Below are positions 1 to 8,319 of a stretch of DNA of 64,000 bases, in pieces. Location: NCBI GenBank assembly GCA_024742395.1, contig JANSYO010000011.1, positions 1 to 64,000 on the forward strand. Direction: 5' to 3'. The translations under genes and the position numbers were made by a program. The first letter of the stretch is position 1; each line of letters begins with the position of its first letter. Source of the DNA: Cytophagales bacterium. GTDB lineage: Bacteria; Bacteroidota; Bacteroidia; Cytophagales; Spirosomataceae. Under the pieces are notes generated by a model that was not told the DNA's origin, searched no databases, and was given only the letters and a program-made list of their open reading frames with translations.

Positions 1-80
1 TCTAACGATGGAGGGAGAAGTGATAGTTGGCTAGGATTGTAATCCTTAAAAACTGCCTTCTTATTTGCTCCTTCTTTCAT
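1..80 (-). CDS. IS1182-family transposase, N-terminal fragment cut by window edge
   Basis: Reading the minus strand from the ATG at 80 gives 26 codons without a stop before the window ends. The peptide starts MKEGANKKAVFKDYNPSQ and continues into LSLLPPSL. The FK-YN-(S/G)Q-LLPPSL pattern is the typical N-terminus of IS1182-type (DDE, IS4-like) transposases. Only the first part is visible, so intactness of the element cannot be judged. The element end should lie between this start and tpiA, probably in or next to the hairpin at 110-140. Assignment rests on the motif alone. Confidence 0.72.
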   Translation of the reverse strand, partial: MKEGANKKAVFKDYNPSQLSLLPPSL

Positions 81-109
81 GCTAGAAGTTACAAAATTTT
101 AAGCATAAA

Positions 110-145
110 AAAGAGACTGCCCTTTTGAGACAGCCTCTTTGTTTT
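110..145 (-). terminator. Hairpin downstream of tpiA; possible terminator and/or IS end
   Basis: AAAGAG-A-CTG (110-119) pairs with CAG-C-CTCTTT (131-140), one mismatch, around an 11-nt loop. On the minus strand the stem is followed by a T run (complement of 104-112), which fits rho-independent termination of tpiA. The sequence GAGACAGCC/GGCTGTCTC also resembles ends of IS1182-type elements, so it may be the terminal repeat of the IS to its left; both readings are compatible. Confidence 0.6.
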
Positions 146-181
146 AAGTCTTTTGTCTTAAATCTTACGTCTTGAAAAAGA

Positions 182-949
182 TTACCCAGGGAAAGCCTTC
201 GCTATGTCGGTAAATCCTCTTGAGTCTAAAGAGGCACCACCTACTAAGCCACCATCAATATCTGGCTGAGCGAAAAGTTCAACAGCATTACCTGGCTTTA
301 CACTACCGCCATACAGAATGGAAATTTCTGCAGCTACATCAGCTCCATATTTAGAAGCTAAGTGGTCTCGTAATGCTTTGTGCATTTCCTGAGCCTGGTC
401 ACTTGATGCGGTTACACCTGTGCCGATAGCCCAGATAGGTTCGTAAGCAATAACGACTTTCTTTATCGCCTCTGCATCTAAATGAAAAAGGCTATTTGTT
501 AATTGACCTTTCACAAAATCAAAGTGAATACCATCTTCTCTTTGTCCCAATGTTTCACCACAGCAAAAGATGGGTGTCAATTCCTCAGCTAAAATAGCAT
601 CGACTTTTTCGGCAATGAAGGCATCTGTTTCGTTAAAATATTCTCTTCGCTCAGAATGACCTATGATTACGTAAGTAACACCGGCAGACTTTAACATCGG
701 TACAGAAACTTCTCCTGTATAAGCACCTGAGGCCTTTGGGTAGCAGTTTTGAGCCGCTATTGAAACCTTCTCTGTATTTATAAGCTTGCTAAACGAGCTA
801 AGATATGGAGCAGGTACACCCATTACTACTTTTACGTTTGGGTTTACTACTTCATCCTTTACCATATTGGTCACTTCAGAAAAAAGGATTTGACCTTCTT
901 CAAAAGTTAAGTTCATTTTCCAGTTTCCTGCCGCGTATTTTGTTCTCAT
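182..949 (-). CDS. tpiA: Triosephosphate isomerase
   Basis: Interconverts dihydroxyacetone phosphate and glyceraldehyde 3-phosphate in glycolysis and gluconeogenesis; cytosolic dimer. The 255-residue length is normal for the family. Catalytic residues are visible: Lys11 in AGNWKMN, His98 in IIGHSERR and Glu170 in AYEPIWAIGTG, followed by the flexible loop and the phosphate-binding GGSVKPGN and GGLVGGASL segments near the C-terminus. The ATG at 949 gives the conserved MRTKYAAGNWK start. It is transcribed alone: a TAtcTTTG box lies about 30 nt upstream and a hairpin follows the stop. No unusual features. Confidence 0.98.
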   Translation of the reverse strand: MRTKYAAGNWKMNLTFEEGQILFSEVTNMVKDEVVNPNVKVVMGVPAPYLSSFSKLINTEKVSIAAQNCYPKASGAYTGEVSVPMLKSAGVTYVIIGHSERREYFNETDAFIAEKVDAILAEELTPIFCCGETLGQREDGIHFDFVKGQLTNSLFHLDAEAIKKVVIAYEPIWAIGTGVTASSDQAQEMHKALRDHLASKYGADVAAEISILYGGSVKPGNAVELFAQPDIDGGLVGGASLDSRGFTDIAKAFPG

Positions 950-980
950 CTTAGAATTTCCTTTGATTAAAATTAAGCCC

Positions 981-988
981 CAAAGATA
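981..988 (-). promoter_or_regulatory. Candidate Bacteroidota -7 box for tpiA
   Basis: The minus strand reads TATCTTTG, matching the Bacteroidota sigma consensus TAnnTTTG, 31 nt upstream of the tpiA ATG. The -33 element (TTTG) is only approximated. Confidence 0.45.
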
Positions 989-1076
989 GAAGAGTTAAAA
1001 GAATTCCGAAAGGAAGTGAGATAAAGAGAATAATTGCAATAAAATGCTTCAAACTTTATCCATGTGTCTTCTTTAC

Positions 1077-3362
1077 CTAAAGAGACAGCCAGTAGTTCCA
1101 TTTAAAGACAATAGCTCTGTTTTTATTAAGGAATGAGTTGCTATAATAATTGTCTGTATAAACAAGGAAAAAGTCAGACATCGGGCTATAGCGATATTGC
1201 ACTCGGCTGTTGATATTAAAATTGTTTTGTTGTGTATTGAATTGCAAGAAGGTGGTCCAGAAGAGTTTATCGGTAAATGTTGCCTCTATTTTTGAGCCAA
1301 TTAACACCAAACTGGTTCTGCCGTAATTCTCAGGGAAAATTAAGTCGTTAAGTTGAGCAGAGAGTGTAGTACTGATATACGGCTGTTTTCTTAATAGAAG
1401 ATTGAGATTGTATTGCCGTATCTTACCATTGTAGAACTTTCCGTAGGTAAAGCCACCACTGGTTACGGCATTTTTTCTTGAATCACTGGTAAATTCAAGA
1501 TTTACATTATCATAATTGTAAGTGCCCGGAGACAAAGGAGCCTCAGAGGGTAAGGGGAAATAATATCTTAGATTATCTTTTTGGATGTTATATTCTACTT
1601 TAAAATAGGAGGTATTTTCAAATTGCATTTCACTGGATATTGTATGCGTTTTGTCGCTCAGTTTGCCGTCTTCAAACCACACATAGTAATGGCTTAGACC
1701 CAAAGCCCAAGAGACCACTTTAAGTTTACTTTCTTTAGGCCTGAGGGTATAGCTGGTTTTCTGATACATCTGTTGGTACCCGGCTCTTATTGATGTATCA
1801 GGCATCATATAACTTGGGCCGGTCTGAGCATGGGTTTCCAGTCTGTTAATGAAGCCCATATCAGCATAATAGTTTTGGCCGAAACGGGCATAATCAACAA
1901 AGCCTGAGAAATTGCGACCAAAGTAACCGTAGCCTCCCTGGTAAAAACTGTTTTTGGTGTCAATTCCTTCTTTGATAGATCCATGGTAACCCAGCCATCC
2001 CATATGCGAGCCAGTTTTGTCTATCAGGTTTAGTTCAGCCCCATAATTTCTTCCAAATTTCTCTAAGGAGCTTATTCTTTCTTCTTCCTTTAAGCCCGTG
2101 GCATCTCTATTAAGAAAATAACCCTTGATAAATGAACGTGAACCAAAACGCTGTTGAAAGGAGAGAGCAGAATAGTTCTGGGCTTCAAAGTCTCCTTTTT
2201 TGCCCGTTTGAATATTCATAATCCCAATTCTCGTCTTCTCCGAGATATTTCCGCTTAATCGTGCTCCAAAAAGAATGGGGATAGGCTGGGCATCTTTATC
2301 TAAACCTATAGTGCGTGAGTTAAAAGGGCGAAAAGGCTGTGCTCCGTAACTTGAGAAAATATCACTGTTCTCAAGAAAGAAGGTTCGTTTTTCAGGGAAA
2401 AAAATCGAAAAGCGTGTAAGGTTTGTTACCTGCTCATCTACCTCTACATCAGAGAAATTAGGGTTTACCGTAAGGTCCAGATTCAAAGAAGGAGTGATGG
2501 CTACTTTGGCATCAAAACCTGCGTTTGCCTTAAACTGGGTATTTGATTCAGAAGGCTCAGGGTCAAAAGGCAAAATCGTCATCTTTGGTTCCTGGTAGTC
2601 GTCCATATTGTCTGCAATAAGCTCACTTGTCACATATGGAATCAAGGCAATGTTACTCTTTTGCTGAGTTAGTTTCTGAGAAAATTGTAAAGTCCCGGTG
2701 TAACCCAGGTCTGTAGCTGCAAACTGCACTGGCACATTGGTCCAAGTAGAAAACTCGTTTTTCTTTTTATCGCTTCTAATGATGTTAATTCCCCACGTGG
2801 TCGTTTTGGCGTCGAATCTTAATGATTTGAACGGAATGGCAACTTCTATGGTATATTTATCGTCATACCTTATGGCCTCAGAAAACCATCGGTTATCCCA
2901 GGAAAAACTGACTTCCTCCAGACTGCCTTCTACCAAATACTCCGACTGTACATTGTTAGGAGTTACATTAAACCCAAAACCATTCGTTTTTTTATTAAAT
3001 GGATCTAGTACTATCGCAATACCATCTGCATAAACAAGGGAATTGTCTCTTTTTAGTGAGGGTGCTGTGTAGGTGTTAGTGCTGTCAAATGCCTCGATAT
3101 AGAAATAAAGAAATTTTTCATCAAATGCGGCTTTGACTGTTGTTTTTGACGTGGATTTTCTATCAGATGAAGGATATTTCAACCAAAAATCAGTAATTTC
3201 CAGAGCCTTTTCCCAAACGTCGTCTTCGTCTTTTCCGTCTAGTTTTACTGGTGTTTCAGAATGAATTGCGTTTAAGAAATAATTATTTTGGTTGTGTTCT
3301 TTCTGTCCAATAGATGGCAATGAAACCATAAATAGGCCTATTGCCAATAGGTGGCTTTTCAT
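1077..3362 (-). CDS. CBM9-like / DUF5916 outer-membrane protein
   Basis: 761 residues. A Sec signal peptide (MKSHLLAIGLFMVSLPSIGQ) is followed by a CBM9-like beta-sandwich at about residues 30-230 (VKLDGKDEDDVWEKA, then the region ending VPVQFAATDLGYTG). The remainder is the DUF5916 part, rich in alternating aromatic/polar strands and ending in an aromatic residue region, as expected of a beta-barrel. The motif FFPEKRTFFLENSDIF is characteristic of this family. The function is not established; context in other Bacteroidota suggests an envelope role, possibly glycan related. A second member is at 44698-47358. The gene is monocistronic here, between tpiA and yebC. Confidence 0.85.
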   Translation of the reverse strand: MKSHLLAIGLFMVSLPSIGQKEHNQNNYFLNAIHSETPVKLDGKDEDDVWEKALEITDFWLKYPSSDRKSTSKTTVKAAFDEKFLYFYIEAFDSTNTYTAPSLKRDNSLVYADGIAIVLDPFNKKTNGFGFNVTPNNVQSEYLVEGSLEEVSFSWDNRWFSEAIRYDDKYTIEVAIPFKSLRFDAKTTTWGINIIRSDKKKNEFSTWTNVPVQFAATDLGYTGTLQFSQKLTQQKSNIALIPYVTSELIADNMDDYQEPKMTILPFDPEPSESNTQFKANAGFDAKVAITPSLNLDLTVNPNFSDVEVDEQVTNLTRFSIFFPEKRTFFLENSDIFSSYGAQPFRPFNSRTIGLDKDAQPIPILFGARLSGNISEKTRIGIMNIQTGKKGDFEAQNYSALSFQQRFGSRSFIKGYFLNRDATGLKEEERISSLEKFGRNYGAELNLIDKTGSHMGWLGYHGSIKEGIDTKNSFYQGGYGYFGRNFSGFVDYARFGQNYYADMGFINRLETHAQTGPSYMMPDTSIRAGYQQMYQKTSYTLRPKESKLKVVSWALGLSHYYVWFEDGKLSDKTHTISSEMQFENTSYFKVEYNIQKDNLRYYFPLPSEAPLSPGTYNYDNVNLEFTSDSRKNAVTSGGFTYGKFYNGKIRQYNLNLLLRKQPYISTTLSAQLNDLIFPENYGRTSLVLIGSKIEATFTDKLFWTTFLQFNTQQNNFNINSRVQYRYSPMSDFFLVYTDNYYSNSFLNKNRAIVFKWNYWLSL

Positions 3363-3544
3363 TAAATAGGTTTAAAAGGGAGTTAATTAGTTTGTTCTTA
3401 CTGGTTATGCAAAGTTCTAAATTTCAGTGTTTTAAACCTAGTTTCAGAAAGGTCTTTTGGCCTTTTTTCCACTACTGAGAACTTTCTATATACATATATG
3501 TCAATTGTAGTGCCAAACAATTGTCAATTTTTTAATGCATAAAA

Positions 3545-3573
3545 AAATCCACCGTTTTTGAGAAGGTGGATTT
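3545..3573 (-). terminator. Rho-independent terminator of yebC
   Basis: AAATCCACC (3545-3553) pairs perfectly with GGTGGATTT (3565-3573) around an 11-nt loop. On the minus strand it is followed by TTTTTTATG, 22 nt after the yebC stop. Confidence 0.8.
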
Positions 3574-3595
3574 GAATAATGAGCTTAATAAAGTT

Positions 3596-4318
3596 TTACG
3601 CTAAAACCATGTTGTGATAGACGTTCTGAACATCGTCATCTTCCTCTAGTTTTTCAAGAAGTTTGTCTATGTCAGCCCCTTCTTCTTCTGTTAGCGTTTT
3701 AGTATCTAAGGGAATACGCTCAAAACCCGAGTTGTCTATTTCAAAATCATTTTCTTCCAGGTACTTCTGAATATCTCCGTAAGAAGTAAACTCGCCATAA
3801 ATGTTTATTAGACCCGTCTCGTCATCTAAGAAAACATCATCAACTCCAAAGTCAATAAGTTCAAGTTCCAGTTCTTCAATGTCAAGCCCCTCTTTATTTA
3901 CTACTTTGAAAATGCATTTTCTTTCAAAGATAAAATCAAGCATACCATTTGTACCCAGGCTACCTCCGGTCTTAGAAAAGTAACTTCTTACGTTGGCAAC
4001 AGTTCTTTTATTATTATCTGTGGTACATTCTACCAGTACCGCCACGCCATGCATACCGTATCCTTCCAGAACTACCTCTATGTAGTTATCCTGATCTTTT
4101 GAAGAAGCTCTTTTAATGGCACTTTCTACATTTGCCTTAGGCATATTGGCCGCCTTAGCATTCTGAATAATGGCACGAAGACGTGAATTTGAGGAGGGGT
4201 CAGGGCCGCCTTCTTTTACCGCAATCACTATATCCTTTCCAATTCTTGTAAAAGTTTTAGCCATGGAGCTCCATCGCTTCATTTTCCTTGCTTTCCTAAA
4301 TTCAAATGCTCTTCCCAT
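3596..4318 (-). CDS. YebC/PmpR (TACO1) family protein
   Basis: 240 residues, the normal length for YebC/TACO1. Visible family hallmarks are the basic N-terminus (FEFRKARKMKRW), the KTFTRIGKDI segment, GPDPSSNSRLR, AKAANMPKANVESAIKRA, and YEGYGxxGVA-like VVLEGYGMHGVAVLVE. Members act as DNA-binding regulators or as translation factors that help ribosomes through polyproline stretches; which applies here cannot be told from sequence. It has its own TAatTTTG promoter box and a terminator, and is divergent from the lanthipeptide dehydratase, with which it shares the intergenic region but no evident function. Confidence 0.93.
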   Translation of the reverse strand: MGRAFEFRKARKMKRWSSMAKTFTRIGKDIVIAVKEGGPDPSSNSRLRAIIQNAKAANMPKANVESAIKRASSKDQDNYIEVVLEGYGMHGVAVLVECTTDNNKRTVANVRSYFSKTGGSLGTNGMLDFIFERKCIFKVVNKEGLDIEELELELIDFGVDDVFLDDETGLINIYGEFTSYGDIQKYLEENDFEIDNSGFERIPLDTKTLTEEEGADIDKLLEKLEEDDDVQNVYHNMVLA

Positions 4319-4340
4319 TGTTTATATTAGAGTTATCGTG

Positions 4341-4348
4341 CAAAATTA
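4341..4348 (-). promoter_or_regulatory. Candidate -7 box for yebC
   Basis: The minus strand reads TAATTTTG (TAnnTTTG consensus), 22 nt upstream of the yebC start. Confidence 0.4.
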
Positions 4349-4378
4349 ATGGATTTGCAAAAATGACTTAGTTTTTTG

Positions 4379-4433
4379 GTGAAAAAGTCATTTGTTCAAT
4401 CTTATTCCATCTTGAAATACTAAAAATGCTCTT
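4379..4433 (+). promoter_or_regulatory. Upstream block of the dehydratase, shared with the precursor gene
   Basis: GTGAA (4379-4383) and TTTGTTC (4391-4397) lie upstream of the dehydratase, TTTGTTC being 43 nt before the ATG. The same elements occur before the precursor at 9446-9462, with TTTGTTC 44 nt before its ATG. After TTTGTTC the two regions still match in part (A-TC-TA-TTC-AT and AAATA). No canonical TAnnTTTG box follows, which could indicate an activator-dependent promoter. Confidence 0.45.
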
Positions 4434-7400
4434 ATGTTTTCAAAAAGACATTTTTCAAGTACTTTCGGGAAGAAAAGTCAGGATAACCGATTGAAGAATT
4501 ACCATTTTTTGCCTCAGATAGTTGTTAGAACGCCTAACTGGCCTATTGAAGGGGCATTTTCAGAAGAATCTATTCGGGAGGTCATTAAAAACCCTGCATT
4601 TCTTGAGGCTATATACATCTCTTCACCTAACCTCTTTGAGGCTTTGAAAAAGATGAATGAGGGTAGTGAAAAGAATGAAAAAAATATAGCCAACAGTCTA
4701 TATGCAGCTGCTAAATATTATATCAGGTCAAAACATAGATGCACGCCATTTGGCCTTTTTTCGGGTGTGGGGCTAGCTCGTTGGGGTGACTCTACAGATT
4801 TAAAACTGCTTTCGGGAGTTAAACGCCATACACGATTAGACATGAATTATATCTGTTCTTTAATTCAGAACTTAGAGATAATTCCCGAATTAAGAAGTCA
4901 ACTTTTCTACACGGTAAACTCCAGTCTTTATAAGAGAAATACAGAATACCGATTCCTTGAGTATTCTTATGTAGGCAATGAACGCCAATATCAGATCAGC
5001 TCCATTGAAAGAAATGAGATCATAGAGGAAGTTTTAACAGCCTCTGAAAATGGGTGTTCATTTATTGGATTAGTAAAATTAGTTTCTGAAAAAGGGTTTG
5101 AAACCGGGGAGGCTTCGGGTTTTATTCAATCCCTAATAGAAACTCAGCTTTTGGAAAGTGAATTGTCTCCTGCAGTTACGGGGAGCGAGCCATTGATATC
5201 ACTAATTCATAAACTGGAAAAAAAAGATCTCACCGTAAGCCCGGACGCAGAAAGAATTTTAGACATACTTAAAGTAGTCAAAGAAGAGTTAAAAAAACTG
5301 GATGTGCATAGTAGTGGTTTCTCGGGTTATGAGACTATTAAGCGTTTATTATCTGAGTTAGGTATTCATTTTGATCAGAAATCGCTTTATCAGGTAACTT
5401 CAATGCACCCTTTGAAGGAGTCGTCATCATTAGATAAAGAGGTTCAGGTGCAGTTGAGTAATTCTGTTGAAAAACTCTACAGATTAAGCGGAGGGAAGCA
5501 TCAGAACCCTTTGGCCTCTTTCAAAAGTAAGTTTTATGCTAAATATGAGCAACAAACCGTACCATTATTAGAGGTCATGGACTTTGAAGTTGGTCTGGGT
5601 TATGGTGAAGAATCGAACTCGTATTACGCTCCTTTGATTGAGAATATTGTTTGGCCTTTTGCAGATTCAGAAGAGTCTTTAATGAATCTTTCAAAGCAAG
5701 ATAAGGTCAAACTTAAAAGGCTCATGGAGGCATTAAGAAACGACGAATACGAGATTGAAATAGACTCTCTTTTAGAGTCGTTCCAGGAGGTAGAAATAGA
5801 CCTTAACCCCAGTTCTTCAGTCATGTTTAGACTTCTTTCCGATCAAAAAATCTTATTTGAGTTCATTGGTGGAACAAGCGGGGTTAACCTTCTTTCAAGA
5901 TTTGCTACTTCAGATGAGAGCATTAATGAATTTGTAAGAGAAATAACGGAGAAGGAGCAGTCAAATAACCCAGAAGTAATCTTTGCTGAGATCACACATT
6001 TACCCCAGGAGAATTCGGGGAATATACTTTTCAGGCCCATCACGAGACCCATGGAAATCAATTATTTATCCGGCTCAGAGATAAATAATGAAAGCAGGAT
6101 AAAGCTTAGCGATTTATGGGTCAGTGTAAAAAATGATCGCATTCAATTGTACGATAAAAAAAGGGAGAGTCTTATTGTTCCCCGGCTAAGTAGTGCTCAT
6201 AATTACAGTCAGAGGTCTCTGCCTATTTATAAATTCTTATGTGATTTACAATCGCAAGATCAGCCGAATGGTTTAAAGTTTGATTGGGGTAGCCTGACAA
6301 AGCTTTTTGCCTTTTTACCAAGGGTGACCAATGGAAATGTGATTTTAAGTCGTGCTCAATGGAATCTAAATACAAAAGATATAAAAGCAATTGGCAAACT
6401 TAAGACAGCTAAAGAGTTTGAAACATGGCGAAGCTCAAGGAGTTTACCTCCTGAATTTCTCATTATTCGGGGAGATAACGAATTGTATATTAGCTCAGAA
6501 GAAGCTTTTATGTTTGAGCTTTTTAAAGAGGAAATAAAGAAGAAAACTGAGGTGGTGCTGGTTGAATTCCTATGTCAGAGAAAGGCTGGACTGGTCAATG
6601 AAAAAGGAGAGGCTTACGCTAGTCAGATAGTGGCTACCTTAATGCGAGATACGGCTGTTGACTATGGGAAGGAATTCCCCGTTAGTGTCAAGCATGTGGT
6701 AAAGCGAAGCTTTGAATTGGGTTCAGAGTGGGTATATATAAAATTATACTGTGGTGAGAAAAAAGCCGATGAACTACTCCAATTAGGAATTAACGAGTTG
6801 ATACAGGAGGCATACGCATCAAACGTAATGAAAAACTGGTTTTTTCTACGTTACGCTGATCCAGAGAATCACCTTCGACTAAGGTTTCGTTTAAATCAAA
6901 TCTCGGATTTAGGAGCCTTTATAGCCCTAATGCATAGTAAGCTGGAATGGTTTAAAACGCAGAAAATCATTTCAGAAATTCAGTATGGCACTTACAACAG
7001 AGAGTTGGAAAGGTATGGTTCGGAGAATATTGAAACGGTGGAAAAGATATTTCATTTAGATAGCACCCTTTGCTTAAGTCTTTTATCGAGATACTCAGGA
7101 GATGAATTAGAAGAGTTGCGATGGCTGTGGAGCCTGAAATTGCTGGACAAATATTTAGATTTATTTGGTTTAACTCTTGAGGCAAAATGGCAACTTACAG
7201 AACGTGTCAGAGCTTCTTTAAACCAAGAATTCTATGGGGATCAGTCACTAAAAACGCAAATAGATAAACTGTACCGTTTACACAGAGCTCAAATAGAAAC
7301 TTATCAAAACTCAAAAGAAACAGAACTAGACGACTTATTTGAAGGTTTTGAACCTCACCTTAGATCTTTAATTAATCATCTAAACCTGGATGCAAAGTCT

Positions 7401-7544
7401 GAGCAGAAAGATTTTAACCTGATCACCGGAATTCTTCACATGTCTGTAAACAGACTGGTGAAATCAGAACCAAGAAAGCATGAATTCGTCATTTATGATT
7501 TCCTGGCTCGTCACTATAAATCTTCACTAGCAAGAAGACGTTAA
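4434..7544 (+). CDS. Class I lanthipeptide dehydratase (full-length LanB)
   Basis: 1036 residues, the size of a full LanB. Family role: glutamylation of Ser/Thr in a precursor peptide with Glu-tRNA, then glutamate elimination to Dha/Dhb. The N-terminal glutamylation part shows the hallmark IRSKHRCTPFGLFSG (Arg98, Arg102, Thr104) and RLDMNYI (Asp136). The C-terminal elimination (SpaB_C) part shows WFFLRYADPENHLRLRFR at 802-819 (Arg806, Arg815, Arg817) and HMSVNRL (His1002). Both half-reactions therefore look intact, unlike split dehydratases. No LanC cyclase, transporter or leader protease lies nearby. The likely substrate is the repeat peptide encoded at 9500-9655. It ends one base from the convergent response regulator. 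Confidence 0.92.
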   Translation: MFSKRHFSSTFGKKSQDNRLKNYHFLPQIVVRTPNWPIEGAFSEESIREVIKNPAFLEAIYISSPNLFEALKKMNEGSEKNEKNIANSLYAAAKYYIRSKHRCTPFGLFSGVGLARWGDSTDLKLLSGVKRHTRLDMNYICSLIQNLEIIPELRSQLFYTVNSSLYKRNTEYRFLEYSYVGNERQYQISSIERNEIIEEVLTASENGCSFIGLVKLVSEKGFETGEASGFIQSLIETQLLESELSPAVTGSEPLISLIHKLEKKDLTVSPDAERILDILKVVKEELKKLDVHSSGFSGYETIKRLLSELGIHFDQKSLYQVTSMHPLKESSSLDKEVQVQLSNSVEKLYRLSGGKHQNPLASFKSKFYAKYEQQTVPLLEVMDFEVGLGYGEESNSYYAPLIENIVWPFADSEESLMNLSKQDKVKLKRLMEALRNDEYEIEIDSLLESFQEVEIDLNPSSSVMFRLLSDQKILFEFIGGTSGVNLLSRFATSDESINEFVREITEKEQSNNPEVIFAEITHLPQENSGNILFRPITRPMEINYLSGSEINNESRIKLSDLWVSVKNDRIQLYDKKRESLIVPRLSSAHNYSQRSLPIYKFLCDLQSQDQPNGLKFDWGSLTKLFAFLPRVTNGNVILSRAQWNLNTKDIKAIGKLKTAKEFETWRSSRSLPPEFLIIRGDNELYISSEEAFMFELFKEEIKKKTEVVLVEFLCQRKAGLVNEKGEAYASQIVATLMRDTAVDYGKEFPVSVKHVVKRSFELGSEWVYIKLYCGEKKADELLQLGINELIQEAYASNVMKNWFFLRYADPENHLRLRFRLNQISDLGAFIALMHSKLEWFKTQKIISEIQYGTYNRELERYGSENIETVEKIFHLDSTLCLSLLSRYSGDELEELRWLWSLKLLDKYLDLFGLTLEAKWQLTERVRASLNQEFYGDQSLKTQIDKLYRLHRAQIETYQNSKETELDDLFEGFEPHLRSLINHLNLDAKSEQKDFNLITGILHMSVNRLVKSEPRKHEFVIYDFLARHYKSSLARRR

Positions 7545-7545
7545 T

Positions 7546-8256
7546 TTATTGCATCATTTTGCTCTCTAAAATCTTAAAGAAATTCTCTCTATAAGTAATT
7601 CCCAAAGGAATTCTTGCATCTCCTTCCATTAAGGCTATTTCACCTCCATCTACGAAGCTGATTTGATCTAAAGCCAATATGTATGATTTGTGCGTTCTAA
7701 AGAAATATTCGCTCGGCAGTCGCTCTTCCAGTTCTTTCATGGTAAGAAGCGTAACCACCTTTTCTTTTTGAATAGTATTTATAGCTACATAGTTCTTTAA
7801 AGACTCTATGTAGAGTATATTTTTAAATTTAATTCTAACGAACTTCCCCTTATGATCTGTTTTAACCATGATGTAATCTTCCATCATGTTCTCAGTAGAA
7901 GAGGCCATTCTGTGCTGAGCTTTTTGACAGGCTTCAAGAAAACGATCAAAAGGAATGGGTTTAGTAAGGTAGTCTACCACATCATATTTAAATCCTTCAA
8001 GAGCGTACTCTGAATAAGCGGTAGTAAGAATTACCATAGCCTGACCTCTTAATAATTCAAGAAAACTGAGACCTGTAAGAGTAGGCATATTAATATCTAG
8101 AAATACCAGATCCACATCATTCTCCTGAACATACGAAAGAGCTTCTACGGAGTCTGTAAAAGAAGCCAAATGTTCAATATTTGGAATTTTTTTCAGGTAA
8201 GTAGATAAGATCTCTATGGCAACATCCTCATCATCAACAACAATACATTTTAACAT
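7546..8256 (-). CDS. LytTR-family response regulator
   Basis: 236 residues. Receiver domain at 1-115 with the acidic pair Asp8/Asp9, phosphoacceptor Asp54 in LVFLDINMP, and a C-terminal Lys in YLTKPIPF. A LytTR DNA-binding domain occupies about 130-230 (ILYIESLKNYVAI, FFRTHKSYILAL). It is the partner of the LytS-type kinase just upstream (63-nt gap, same strand). The pair sits between the dehydratase and the precursor peptide gene and is convergent with the former. This is the gene order of agr-like peptide-sensing loci, so control of the RiPP genes is a reasonable inference; LytTR proteins typically bind direct repeats, and one is present at 9431-9452. Confidence 0.95.
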   Translation of the reverse strand: MLKCIVVDDEDVAIEILSTYLKKIPNIEHLASFTDSVEALSYVQENDVDLVFLDINMPTLTGLSFLELLRGQAMVILTTAYSEYALEGFKYDVVDYLTKPIPFDRFLEACQKAQHRMASSTENMMEDYIMVKTDHKGKFVRIKFKNILYIESLKNYVAINTIQKEKVVTLLTMKELEERLPSEYFFRTHKSYILALDQISFVDGGEIALMEGDARIPLGITYRENFFKILESKMMQ

Positions 8257-8319
8257 GTTTTATCTCCTTTTTGGAGCGTTTAATTTAATTTCCTGTCTAA
8301 ACAAAAATACCTTTTTTAT

